Shown: positions 16,588-25,303 of the stretch, in pieces
Layout: every line of letters begins with the position of its first letter
How positions within the stretch are numbered: position 1 is the stretch's first letter
From: Candidatus Lachnoclostridium stercoravium
GTDB lineage: Bacteria > Bacillota > Clostridia > Lachnospirales > Lachnospiraceae
Assembly (NCBI GenBank): GCA_019118365.1
Contig: DWZA01000109.1
Location: 1-54,109, forward strand
DNA: 54,109 bases
Direction: 5' to 3'
Notes under the pieces: model-generated
Told to the model about the DNA's origin: nothing
What the model saw: only the letters and a program-made list of their open reading frames with translations
Databases searched by the model: none
Translations under genes and position numbers: made by a program

Positions 16588-17474
16588 CCGACTTCTCCTT
16601 TCTGGCAGATCTCCCGTCTGATCACCTGGAGCATGTGCTTCGTATTTTCCTCAAAAGCTTTGTGAGGCTGATACTTTCTCACTTCTTCCGTCCAGTAATA
16701 CTGCTCCAGATCGCGGATCATCTCCTGCTCGCTTTTTCCTGACTCCAGCTCCCGGACATACCGCTCTTTTGCCAGGCTGTAGGCCTCTCTCATCTTATGC
16801 CATATCTTCTGATCCGGCTTTTCATAGCCGTGATGGCAAAAAAGGAGGCCGTCCGGCTTCAGACTCTCCATCCGGTCAATGGAATCTACCGCCGACTGAA
16901 AACTTACCAAAGCAACCGGGATAAATCTGCTCCCTGCCGGGGCTCCTACTGTCTCGCTGCAAAACAGCAGCTTCTCCTTTTGCCCCTTTCTTTGGATCAT
17001 GTAAGACATGCAGTCTCTCGTATGGCCAGGCGTGGCGTAAGCTGTTATCTGATAATCTCCCATATCCACCATATCTCCGTCTCCCAGAGGCACGTCCGCC
17101 TTCAGGTCTTCATCCCTGTAATCCAGAGCGCCCGGATCGATGGCCGTACGGTCTGCAGCCGCCGCTATGTTCAGCTGTCTCATCATCCTGAGCGCGGATT
17201 CCCGCGTCATGACCCAGACGGCGTAGGCTGCCGCGTAAACCCTGACGGAAGGCCAGCGTTTTCTCAGCGCAGGCACGCCGGAAATATGGTCATAATGGGA
17301 GTGGGTCAGAAATATCCCGTCCAGCGGCTTTCCCCCCAGGGCTTTTTCTATATTGTCCGCCAGCCGTTCCCCGCAGTAAGCCATGTCCGCGTCAATGATA
17401 AAATTCTTCTCTCCCTGAAACAGAAACACATTTCCAGGCATGTCGCCGCTTACGTCTGCAAACCATTGTTCCAT
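16584..17474 (-). CDS. MBL fold metallo-hydrolase
   Basis: The protein has 296 residues from the ATG at 17474 (MEQWFADVSG), 6 nt after GGAG. In-frame upstream starts at 17486 and 17501 would overlap the ThyX-like gene. The metallo-beta-lactamase metal motif FLTHSHYDHISGVP (THxHxDH) is intact. Later metal positions are in ATPGHTRDCMSYM and FCHHGYEK. This superfamily includes hydrolases of thioesters, lactones and nucleic acids, and the substrate is unknown here. It lies between the ThyX-like gene and folA with near-zero spacing, so it probably serves the same operon. Confidence 0.85.
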   Translation of the reverse strand: MEQWFADVSGDMPGNVFLFQGEKNFIIDADMAYCGERLADNIEKALGGKPLDGIFLTHSHYDHISGVPALRKRWPSVRVYAAAYAVWVMTRESALRMMRQLNIAAAADRTAIDPGALDYRDEDLKADVPLGDGDMVDMGDYQITAYATPGHTRDCMSYMIQRKGQKEKLLFCSETVGAPAGSRFIPVALVSFQSAVDSIDRMESLKPDGLLFCHHGYEKPDQKIWHKMREAYSLAKERYVRELESGKSEQEMIRDLEQYYWTEEVRKYQPHKAFEENTKHMLQVIRREICQKGEVG

Positions 17475-17475
17475 A

Positions 17476-18108
17476 CTATTCTCCATCCTTCTGTTCTCCA
17501 ATGATCAGCTCTTTCGCATAAGGCAGCGTCCTGATCCAGTCGCAGAATTCATGCCACTCCGCAAGCTTGTGATTTTTTCTGGCATGATAGATATTAACAA
17601 GGGTCTCATAATTAAACGTGCAGGTCCTCATCTGGTTATAGCTGGACGGCAGCAGCTGGATCATATCATACCAGTCGTCCTTGCTTTTCGTTTCCATATA
17701 CCGGAGCCTGATCTTTTCCAGCTCATTGACCACCATCTCCATTACCGACAGCGCATACGCCGTCATATGGTCGTGGCTGAAATCATCCAGGGAAAACGGC
17801 TTGCTGTGTATCTTGTGCATGGTACTGGTGGAATTTGCCACCGTAGCTACCTTATAAGTATCGTACTCCTTCCACCAGTATAAAGGCGCGGTAATATCCA
17901 CAGATACAAAGATCTGGCGGATAAACTTTCTGTGGTCGCTTCCTGCCTGACGCAGCCGTTTGGCAAGATCCAGGTCATTGGGCCCCAGAATATAATTTCC
18001 CTCTTCATCATAATAGCTGTCCATGCGGTTCCAGCTGTTCATAGGGTTTCTGGCGCCGCGCATGGCATTTTCCAGGTTCATAACGCTTGTTCGCTCCAGT
18101 AAGATCAT
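17476..18108 (-). CDS. ThyX-like (flavin-dependent thymidylate synthase superfamily) protein, divergent
   Basis: This 210-residue protein is not a standard ThyX: the canonical RHRxxSxNExSxR motif is absent. Yet the layout resembles that fold. SDHRKFIRQIFVSVDIT resembles the region before the ThyX motif, VATVANSTSTMHKI lies where the motif would be, and LLPSSYNQMRTCTFNYETL with NIYHARKNHKLAEWHEF resembles the ThyX C-terminal LP...N...R...E block. It begins in an ATGA overlap with mocA and ends 1 nt before the MBL gene. The next gene but one is folA, the classic partner of a thymidylate synthase. A thymidylate or other flavin/folate role is inference. It may have lost activity. Confidence 0.5.
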   Translation of the reverse strand: MILLERTSVMNLENAMRGARNPMNSWNRMDSYYDEEGNYILGPNDLDLAKRLRQAGSDHRKFIRQIFVSVDITAPLYWWKEYDTYKVATVANSTSTMHKIHSKPFSLDDFSHDHMTAYALSVMEMVVNELEKIRLRYMETKSKDDWYDMIQLLPSSYNQMRTCTFNYETLVNIYHARKNHKLAEWHEFCDWIRTLPYAKELIIGEQKDGE

Positions 18109-18668
18109 AATTTCCTCCTGATATCTATATCCTCTAATTCTTTTTTGTCTTTTATCTCATGCATATACCTGTCGGCCGGATGTCCGGACAGGATCCTTCT
18201 CCCGCCGGCATCTCCTTCCAGGCCTCTCAGCTCCTCAAAATACTTTTCTGAAAAGACCGCAGGGTTTCCCGGCACCCCCTCAAAGCTGAGGCAGCCCATC
18301 CCGCGGCCGCTCATTTCCCAGCATTTTAAGAACTGCGCTATGGTATCCCCTTTCAGGTATGGCTGATCGCAGACCGCAAAACAGACTGCCTGTCCGGTCG
18401 CTGCATCCAGCCCTATCTTCAGGGAGCTGGCGATCCCGTCTCCCCCTTTTGGATTCTCTAAAACTGTGTAGCCTCTCCGGCCCATCTCCCGCAGGATCTC
18501 TTCATACTGAGAGACGACGATCTTCTGGGCAAACAGGCTGTCGCAGCATTTTTCGATCTCGTCTGCAATATAAAGATACATAGGCTTTCCATCTATCAGG
18601 GACAAAAGCTTATTTCCTTCAAACCTCTGGCTGTTTCCCGCCGCCAGCAGTACCAGTGAAATGTTCAT
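18105..18668 (-). CDS. mocA: MobA/MocA-like nucleotidyltransferase for molybdenum cofactor
   Basis: The protein has 187 residues. The nucleotidyltransferase motif LAAGNSQRFEGNKLL (about 8-22) and CDQPYL (about 99-104) match MocA/MobA-like enzymes that add CMP or GMP to molybdopterin. GVPGNPAVF is a further family block. Adjacent yqeB and yqeC, with selD nearby, indicate maturation of a selenium-dependent molybdenum hydroxylase, such as a xanthine dehydrogenase-like enzyme, rather than general molybdopterin synthesis. It has 4-nt overlaps with both neighbours. The hydroxylase itself is not in this window. Confidence 0.8.
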   Translation of the reverse strand: MNISLVLLAAGNSQRFEGNKLLSLIDGKPMYLYIADEIEKCCDSLFAQKIVVSQYEEILREMGRRGYTVLENPKGGDGIASSLKIGLDAATGQAVCFAVCDQPYLKGDTIAQFLKCWEMSGRGMGCLSFEGVPGNPAVFSEKYFEELRGLEGDAGGRRILSGHPADRYMHEIKDKKELEDIDIRRKL

Positions 18669-19486
18669 ACTCCTTTTTCCATCCTGTTTTCCAGAGCCAG
18701 GATCGCTTCCAGGACGCCTCCTCCCACAGCTCTCGCTTTATCGGAAACCGTATGGCAGTTTTCGACCACGTCCCTTGGATCTACGTCTCCTGCTTTCATG
18801 CCTTTTTTTACCGGCACGCCGTCCTGAAGGATCCCCCGGATCACTCCCTGGATGGATACGGTCACCGGAGTCTTCTTTCCTGACCCATCTGATACATATC
18901 CCACAGTTTCTCCTGCAGCAGCCTGGTATCCGATCGGGACTGTCCCGAAAAATATACCGTCGCAGGGAGCCTTTATCAGCCGTTCTATGCCGTATCCTCC
19001 GATCATGCCGGGTATCCCTGTATTGGCGGCCGCTTCGCCGCTCCAGATGCAGCGGCCCAGATCATGGCCTCTCTTTGTCTCTATCACGCAATGGCAGTCT
19101 TTTCCCGCCTTAAATCCCGGCCCTGCGGCGATAACGATCGGCGCATCCTGGATCGTGGTGCCTGTATTCTTTTTAGCGATAATGGCGTCTACTTCAATAT
19201 CTGGTTTCCAGCCGCGAACGATCCTGCAGTCTTCGTCTACGATCACCGCGATCTTTTCCTGAGCTAGAGTTTTTTCGATCTCTGGAAGATCCCGGCACAG
19301 GACGCCTTCGATCCCTTCCACCTGGGCCCGCTTTTCGTAGACTGCCCTGGAAAAAGCAACCGTCCGCCTTACTGTAGTCGGCACGGCAGTCTCTGTCATC
19401 ACGATCCGAAAGCCGCAGTTATGCAGACGGCACGCGATCCCAGTAGCCAGATCTCCCGCCCCTTTTATCAATACCTTTTTCTTCAT
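18665..19486 (-). CDS. yqeB: EF2563 family selenium-dependent molybdenum hydroxylase system protein (YqeB)
   Basis: The protein has 273 residues. It starts MKKKVLIKGAGDLATGIACR, a Rossmann-like motif, and contains VIAAGPGFKAGKDCHCVIET and a biotinyl/lipoyl-like C-terminal part. Both are typical of YqeB, a protein found only with selenium-dependent molybdenum hydroxylases. Its precise biochemical step is not established. It is thought to help insert the labile selenium. It follows yqeC by 4 nt and overlaps mocA by 4 nt. Confidence 0.87.
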   Translation of the reverse strand: MKKKVLIKGAGDLATGIACRLHNCGFRIVMTETAVPTTVRRTVAFSRAVYEKRAQVEGIEGVLCRDLPEIEKTLAQEKIAVIVDEDCRIVRGWKPDIEVDAIIAKKNTGTTIQDAPIVIAAGPGFKAGKDCHCVIETKRGHDLGRCIWSGEAAANTGIPGMIGGYGIERLIKAPCDGIFFGTVPIGYQAAAGETVGYVSDGSGKKTPVTVSIQGVIRGILQDGVPVKKGMKAGDVDPRDVVENCHTVSDKARAVGGGVLEAILALENRMEKGV

Positions 19487-19490
19487 ACCA

Positions 19491-20339
19491 TCAACCTCTG
19501 TCTTCCAGCGGAAGGAAACAGGTGCAGATCCCTCTGGCGCATTTTCCCTCTGTCAGCGCCAGGATCCTTTCCCCCTGCTTTCTTTCTTCCTCCGAGTCCG
19601 CCTGGTTCAGCAGGATGACATATTCCCTGTCCCCCACTGACTTTTTCGTTCCCCGGCTGTCTGTCAGTATACCAGCGATCGCCTCTGCTGTCACCAGTTC
19701 TTCTGCAAAAAAATCTTTCGCGTACTCCTGTCTGAAACATACATCCTTCCATTGTCTTCCTATGGAAGACAGGCCGGCGCAGCCGATCACAAGGGAGGTT
19801 TCTTCTGGAATGACCGGCTCCCAGGGCGCCGGAACTTTCAGGGGAAGACGCCTGGATCCGTCTGCTTCTACAAGAAGGATATCCGCCCATCGCTTTAACT
19901 GCTCCAGAAAAGAGGCGGAAAGGGCGGACAGCTTATTATCCTTCTGCTCCGCCGGACCCTGTCCTCCCGCCGTCACATAAATTTTCCTTTCTTCTGCCTC
20001 TCTGCAGATCTGCTCCAGCCTCATATACTCCCGCTCATCTTCCAAAGGAGCCCTGTCCTCTTCCTTCTCTGTTATAAATACCAGCCCTGTCTCTGGTACG
20101 AAGATATGGGTCGAAGTAATGACCGCTGTTTTCCATCCATCCTCTGACAATTCCTTTGCAAGCTGCAGCATCGCCGTAGTTTTTCCCCCTGCCCCTGTCA
20201 GAGCGATCGTATAGGGATATCCCTGCTGGCGGCAGCGGCTGATCTTTGTCCGGACCAGTTCTCTTTCCAGCCCCGCCGCTTCTTCCAGTTTTATCTGTTT
20301 TTCCTTAAGACGTCCCCTTTCCAATCCCCATATCCTCAT
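19491..20339 (-). CDS. yqeC: Selenium cofactor biosynthesis protein YqeC
   Basis: The protein has 282 residues. The P-loop TGAGGKTTAMLQLA (about 49-62) and the later LLVEADGSRRLPLKVPAPWEP match YqeC, the partner of YqeB in labile-selenium molybdenum hydroxylase maturation. An N-terminal extension of about 40 residues (MRIWGLERGRLKEKQIKLEE) precedes the conserved region. Starting at an internal ATG is not supported because the ATG at 20339 overlaps the Se/S carrier gene by 4 nt (ATGA). Confidence 0.85.
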   Translation of the reverse strand: MRIWGLERGRLKEKQIKLEEAAGLERELVRTKISRCRQQGYPYTIALTGAGGKTTAMLQLAKELSEDGWKTAVITSTHIFVPETGLVFITEKEEDRAPLEDEREYMRLEQICREAEERKIYVTAGGQGPAEQKDNKLSALSASFLEQLKRWADILLVEADGSRRLPLKVPAPWEPVIPEETSLVIGCAGLSSIGRQWKDVCFRQEYAKDFFAEELVTAEAIAGILTDSRGTKKSVGDREYVILLNQADSEEERKQGERILALTEGKCARGICTCFLPLEDRG

Positions 20340-20572
20340 ATAAAATAAATCCCCGCTTTCTCATAGGACAGACCTTTTTCTTCCATATACTGCAGAAGCT
20401 CTTCCCCCCGGTCGGCAGGAGCGCTCCAGGCAAACCCGCAGCCTGCGGATATCACCGTTGGAAGGGGGATCAGCCTGCCCGGCATATTGTCTTTTCTGCA
20501 GGCTTCGTCCATAGCCGCAGCCTCCGCAGTAGCAGAGAAAGCGATGACCATCCTGTTCTCTTTTCTTCTCAT
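20336..20572 (-). CDS. DUF3343 / putative Se/S carrier-like protein
   Basis: The protein has 78 residues. MVIAFSATAEAAAMDEACR and the Cys-centred motif TVISAGCGFAWSAP fit the Se/S carrier-like family (formerly DUF3343). The conserved Cys is thought to carry selenium or sulfur. Its position between selD and yqeC supports delivery of selenium for hydroxylase maturation. It overlaps selD by 4 nt and yqeC by 4 nt. An internal ATG at codon 8 is a possible alternative start. Confidence 0.8.
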   Translation of the reverse strand: MRRKENRMVIAFSATAEAAAMDEACRKDNMPGRLIPLPTVISAGCGFAWSAPADRGEELLQYMEEKGLSYEKAGIYFI

Positions 20573-21624
20573 AGTTTTTTCTCGAAACGGATACTCTTTT
20601 CCCCTCGTTTTTCCACGACGCCGATCATGCCATACGCTGTTTCCAGACCCTGGTCTTTCAATTCTTTCAGGATCGCTTCTCCTGTTTCCCTGTCCGCGCT
20701 GATCAGAAGGCCGCCGGAAGTCTGGGGATCAAAGATCAGATCCTGCATATAAACTTCCGTCTCTCCTGTGTCGATCTTATCTTCCAGGAATCTGCGGTTT
20801 CGGTACGCTCCTTCCGGAACCAGCCCCATCTTCGCATATTCCGCAGCTTCTTCCTGTACCGGGATCCAGTCCGGGCAGAGCGCGAAAGTAACGCCGCTTC
20901 CATCCGCCATCTCTGTTCCGTGTCCCGCCAGTCCAAATCCTGTTACATCCGTACAGCTGTGGATCGGATATCTTTCAATGATCTGCTTTGCCTTTTTATT
21001 CAGACAGGTCATGACCTGTATCACTTCTCTCTCCGCCTTTTCCGATGCAAGCCCCGCTTTTACCGCTGTATTTACAATTCCGGTCCCCAGAGGCTTCGTC
21101 AGGATAAGAACGTCTCCCGGCAAAGCGCCGCAGTTTTTAAACATCCTGTCCGGGCGGACAAAGCCTGTAACGCTGAGACCGTACTTTGGCACATCGTCAT
21201 GGATCGAATGCCCGCCGGCCAGCACCGCTCCGGCTTCCTTTACCTTATCTGCTCCGCCGGCCAGGATCTTTCCCAGGATCTGCGGATCCAGACAGTTTGG
21301 CCATGCTACGATGTTTAAGGCGATCTTTGGTTCCCCGCCCATAGCATAAATATCGCTGAGCGCATTGGCCGCCGCGACCTGTCCGAAAGTATACGGATCG
21401 TCTACCATAGGCGGAAAAAAGTCCAGCGTCTGTATCAGCGCCAGTCCGTCGCTGACTCTATATACAGCTCCGTCGTCATTCGTCTCAATTCCTACAAGCA
21501 GGTTCTCATCAAAGAACCGCGGAAGGCCTTCCAGTATCTTCTGAAGGCTTCCCGGCCCTATCTTCGCCGCGCAGCCGGCTGCGCTGGACATCTGCGTCAG
21601 CCGGATCTCCCCTTCCTTTATCAT
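20569..21624 (-). CDS. selD: Selenide, water dikinase
   Basis: The protein has 351 residues. It makes selenophosphate from selenide and ATP. The active-site region reads SSAAGCAAKIGPG, with Cys instead of the selenocysteine seen in some clostridial SelD. ATP-site blocks include TLDFFPPMVDDPYTFGQ, NALSDIYAMGG and AGGHSIHDDVPKYGLSVTG. Placement next to the Se/S carrier, yqeC and yqeB suggests that at least one use of selenophosphate is the labile selenium cofactor of molybdenum hydroxylases. Use for selenoproteins or tRNA cannot be judged here. Its ATG overlaps the addA stop by 4 nt. Confidence 0.93.
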   Translation of the reverse strand: MIKEGEIRLTQMSSAAGCAAKIGPGSLQKILEGLPRFFDENLLVGIETNDDGAVYRVSDGLALIQTLDFFPPMVDDPYTFGQVAAANALSDIYAMGGEPKIALNIVAWPNCLDPQILGKILAGGADKVKEAGAVLAGGHSIHDDVPKYGLSVTGFVRPDRMFKNCGALPGDVLILTKPLGTGIVNTAVKAGLASEKAEREVIQVMTCLNKKAKQIIERYPIHSCTDVTGFGLAGHGTEMADGSGVTFALCPDWIPVQEEAAEYAKMGLVPEGAYRNRRFLEDKIDTGETEVYMQDLIFDPQTSGGLLISADRETGEAILKELKDQGLETAYGMIGVVEKRGEKSIRFEKKL

Positions 21625-24600
21625 AACGGGACCTCCTCATTTAAATGTATCTCTTCCTGAAGCGTAAGGGAATAAATGATCGTATCCGATACTTTTTTCC
21701 CTGTCATCTGCTCCAGAGCTCTTTTATAATACCCAAGCTGCAGCCCATACCGTTCCTTCAGGACTGCTTCGCCGCCCTTTTCCACATAATCGGTCTTATA
21801 ATCCACCAGCACCAACCCGCCTTCGTCTTCAAAATATGCGTCCATGATACCCTGGATCAGGATCAGCTCGTCCGACTCTCCAAGGCCGATCTCCCTGGCC
21901 GGCATACCCGCTACAAACTGCTGCTCCTTATGAAGGCGGCCTTCCCTGGCAGCTTTCCTCATCCGCCTGCCTAAAGGCGAATCAAGGAACCGCCAGACCG
22001 TACCGGATCTTACTAATTTCCGGTTGGACTCTGTCAGCCTTCTGTCAGATACCAGCTGATCCAGAGCCGCTTTTGTCTCCTGCCACGAATCTGCGGATAC
22101 AAAATCCAGAAGTTCCAAAGCCCTGTGGTACGCGGTCCCGCGGAACGCGCCGCGCTCGGTTTCCTGCTGTTCCTTCATAAAGGCCGGCACGGTGGGGATC
22201 CACTGGCTTTCCTCTTCATCTGTCATCTGCCCCTGCTGTTTCAGCTCTGAAACGGTCATTTTCGCATAAAGGGTTACGTCCTCCATATAAGGATACCGAT
22301 ACTGGAATACGGATTCCAGTTCTTTTCTGTACCTGGCGTCGTATTCCCGGTCATCGTCAAAGCTGTCCAGGCTTTCCTTCAGCCGGACTTTCTCCGTCTG
22401 CACCGCCATCTCTCTTCCCAATATGCTTCCTGCCGGTATCTCTTCTAAAAGGATCTTTCCCCCATCCTTCATCCCCATAAGGATCCAGTCCAGATAAGAG
22501 CCTGCGGAGGACAGCACCGTAAATGGGATCTGTCCGTGAAAGCACGGGACCTGCCTCCATTTCTCCAGGCGGCTTTCCAGATTTTTATCCGCTGCGGTGA
22601 TCACCAGCTTCTCCTTCGCCCTGGTCATCGCCACATAAAGGACCCGCAGCTCCTCTCCAAGGCCGTCCAGTTCCATCTTTCTCCGGATCGCGTTCTTTTT
22701 CAGAGTCGCCGTCTTTGTCCGCAGTTTTGGATCGATCCAGTCGCTTCCGATCCCCAGATCCCCGTCGATCAGTATCTTTCCGTAAACGTCCCGCTTATTA
22801 AATTTTTTCCCTGCGCCGGAAAGAAATACAACAGGAAACTCCAGGCCCTTGCTCTTGTGTATGCTCATGATCCTTACGGTATTCTCGTTCTCTCCAGCGG
22901 CGGATGCTTCGCCGAAGTCTGTATTATATTTCTTCAGGTTCTGGATATAGCGTATAAAATGGAAGAGGCCGCTGTAGCTGGTCCTTCCATAGGCAGCCGC
23001 TTTTTCCGCCAGCATATCCAGATTCGCCCTTCGCGTATCTCCCGCAGGCATCGCGCAGACATAGTCGTAATAACCGGTCACCCGGTAGATCTCATAGATC
23101 AGCTCGTGAATTGGCATATATGCGCACTGGCGGCGGAATCCGTCCAGCATATGGGAAAAATGGCACAGCTTTTCCCACAGCGTCTTTTCCTTCTCTTCAT
23201 CCAGCTTTCCAGCTGCATACATCTCCTCGTAATTTTTCCACGCTCCGTAAAGCCCTCTCTCCTGGCGTTTGGCCGGATTTCTCTTATACAGGGCCGTCAG
23301 ATGGGCCAGATCCGGATCGTCCATCCCTACGATCGGCGACTTAAAGACCGCGGCCAGAGGAATGTCCTGCATGGGATTGTCGATCACAGCCAGGAGCGCC
23401 AGCATCGTCTCTACCTCCCTGGTAGTAAAATATCCTGTGCTTGATTCCGCGTATGCCGGTATCCCCTGGTTCATCAGCGTTTCCAGGAAAACGTCTCCCC
23501 AGCCTGCCACGCTTCTGAGAAGTATGACCATATCCCGGTACTGCGCTGGGCGGTAAGCCCCCTTCTCCTTATCCCATACGGCCATACCATGCTCTTTATC
23601 CGTCATCTTCCGGATCTCTTCCGCCACCATCCTGGCTTCCATCTCTTTTGCAGTATAATCCAGATGCTCTTCATCCAGCTCCCTTAAAAGCTCCGTATCC
23701 GTGTCTGTCAGGAGCAGTTTTGTAGGACCGGCCGTGGAAAGTCCCGTCCCTTCCTGAGAAAATTCCTGGAACACTGCTCCGGGATGGAGCGCCGTATCCT
23801 CGCTATATCCTACATTGCCCAGGGCTTTCGTCATGATCTTAAAAAACACCTGGTTTACGCTTTCCAGTACGCTGGCCCGGCTGCGGAAATTCTGATGCAG
23901 CTCGATCTTCTGGTACTGGCTTTCTTCTGTGGAATAAGTATTATACTTTTCCAGAAAAAGCTCCGGTTTCGCCAGCCGGAAGCTGTATATGCTCTGTTTT
24001 ACATCCCCCACCATAAATACGTTGGGCTGTCCCCACTTTTCTCTGGAAATGCACTTTATGATCGTCTCCTGTACCTGATTGCTGTCCTGATATTCGTCTA
24101 CAAGTATCTCCTCGTACTGCCTGGAAAGTTCGTCTGCTTCTCTGGAGGGTACGCGGATCATCTGTCCTGAGCCGTCGTCTTTCTCCTCAGTCAGGATCTC
24201 CAGAGCATAGTGCTCCAGATCGTTAAAATCTACAATATTTTTCTCCAGCTTTTTTTCGTGATACCTTCTGGAAAATTCCTCCGCCAGATACAGCAGTTCA
24301 TCCAGCGCTGAAGCCGTGCCCTTCATGGCCTTTTCCAGATATTCCGGCTCATCCGGGAAATACAGGGACGCGATCTTTCCCGCCGCTTTCTTTACCCGGT
24401 TCCTGCATTCGCTCACATATGCCTTTTTTTCCTGATCCACAGTCTTGCTCCGTATCGACGCCAGCCTTCCAAAAGAGGCTTTTTCTATCTCCTTTGCCAG
24501 GCTCTCGTAATCCTCTGCCCGGATCATCCTTTCCAGAAGGGCCATATCCTCCTGGATCATAGGAAGGTAGGCCTCCGGACCATTCTCTTCCCGGCATACC

Positions 24601-25301
24601 TCCGCCGCATCCTGAAGCTGCAGGATCAGCTCCTCCAGCTGCAGCTTTACATCCTGCATCAAAAATCTCATCCAGGGCGTCTTCTCCATATCCTCCAGCC
24701 CCTGGCTCTGAAGTTCCTTTCTGCATGCGCGAAACCATTCTCCAGGCCACGGGTTGCTGCAGGAAAATCCATACACCTGCAGGATCAGGTCCTCAATGCC
24801 AAAATCCCCCCTGCCGCCTGAATATGTCTCTATAAAATTGTGGAACGGCTCTGAGCCTTCCTGGTAAAAATCTTCCAGCATTTCTTTCATCACGTCCGCC
24901 TTCAGAAGGAGCAGCTCTCCCTCGTCGCTGATGCGGAAAGACGGATCGATATCCAGCCGGTTAAAATGGTTCCGGATCACGTTCAGACAAAAGCTGTGGA
25001 TCGTCGTGATCTGGGCGTGCTGCACCAGGGTAGCCTGCATCTGAAGATGTTCGTTTTTTCCATCTTCTCTCAGCCGTTCCTCGATCGCGCTTCCGATCCG
25101 TTCCCTCATCTCCGCAGCCGCCGCGTTCGTAAAGGTCATCACCAGCAGACGGTCGATATCCAGCGGATCTTCTCCTTCTGTGATCATACGTATGATCCGT
25201 TCCACCAGTACGGCGGTCTTGCCGCTTCCGGCAGCTGCGGATACAAGAAGGTTCCTGTTCCTGGATGTGATCACCTGTTCCTGTCGTTTCGTCCACTGCA
25301 T
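21621..25301 (-). CDS. addA: AddAB helicase-nuclease subunit A
   Basis: This 1226-residue UvrD-type helicase has a C-terminal RecB-family nuclease. Walker A is SAAAGSGKTAVLVERI (about 16-31), motif II is VDEYQDSNQVQE, the helicase block MSIHKSKGLEFPVVFL is present, and the nuclease motif is LVDYKTDYV. With AddB it resects double-strand breaks up to a Chi-like site and loads RecA. It starts 2 nt after the addB stop. Unusually, it continues by ATGA overlap into selD. Confidence 0.95.
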   Translation of the reverse strand: MQWTKRQEQVITSRNRNLLVSAAAGSGKTAVLVERIIRMITEGEDPLDIDRLLVMTFTNAAAAEMRERIGSAIEERLREDGKNEHLQMQATLVQHAQITTIHSFCLNVIRNHFNRLDIDPSFRISDEGELLLLKADVMKEMLEDFYQEGSEPFHNFIETYSGGRGDFGIEDLILQVYGFSCSNPWPGEWFRACRKELQSQGLEDMEKTPWMRFLMQDVKLQLEELILQLQDAAEVCREENGPEAYLPMIQEDMALLERMIRAEDYESLAKEIEKASFGRLASIRSKTVDQEKKAYVSECRNRVKKAAGKIASLYFPDEPEYLEKAMKGTASALDELLYLAEEFSRRYHEKKLEKNIVDFNDLEHYALEILTEEKDDGSGQMIRVPSREADELSRQYEEILVDEYQDSNQVQETIIKCISREKWGQPNVFMVGDVKQSIYSFRLAKPELFLEKYNTYSTEESQYQKIELHQNFRSRASVLESVNQVFFKIMTKALGNVGYSEDTALHPGAVFQEFSQEGTGLSTAGPTKLLLTDTDTELLRELDEEHLDYTAKEMEARMVAEEIRKMTDKEHGMAVWDKEKGAYRPAQYRDMVILLRSVAGWGDVFLETLMNQGIPAYAESSTGYFTTREVETMLALLAVIDNPMQDIPLAAVFKSPIVGMDDPDLAHLTALYKRNPAKRQERGLYGAWKNYEEMYAAGKLDEEKEKTLWEKLCHFSHMLDGFRRQCAYMPIHELIYEIYRVTGYYDYVCAMPAGDTRRANLDMLAEKAAAYGRTSYSGLFHFIRYIQNLKKYNTDFGEASAAGENENTVRIMSIHKSKGLEFPVVFLSGAGKKFNKRDVYGKILIDGDLGIGSDWIDPKLRTKTATLKKNAIRRKMELDGLGEELRVLYVAMTRAKEKLVITAADKNLESRLEKWRQVPCFHGQIPFTVLSSAGSYLDWILMGMKDGGKILLEEIPAGSILGREMAVQTEKVRLKESLDSFDDDREYDARYRKELESVFQYRYPYMEDVTLYAKMTVSELKQQGQMTDEEESQWIPTVPAFMKEQQETERGAFRGTAYHRALELLDFVSADSWQETKAALDQLVSDRRLTESNRKLVRSGTVWRFLDSPLGRRMRKAAREGRLHKEQQFVAGMPAREIGLGESDELILIQGIMDAYFEDEGGLVLVDYKTDYVEKGGEAVLKERYGLQLGYYKRALEQMTGKKVSDTIIYSLTLQEEIHLNEEVPL

Positions 25302-25303
25302 CC

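Noticed and set aside
20569-21624. Selenocysteine codon in selD
   Set aside because: The active-site position is Cys (AAGCAAKIG) and no in-frame TGA interrupts the gene.
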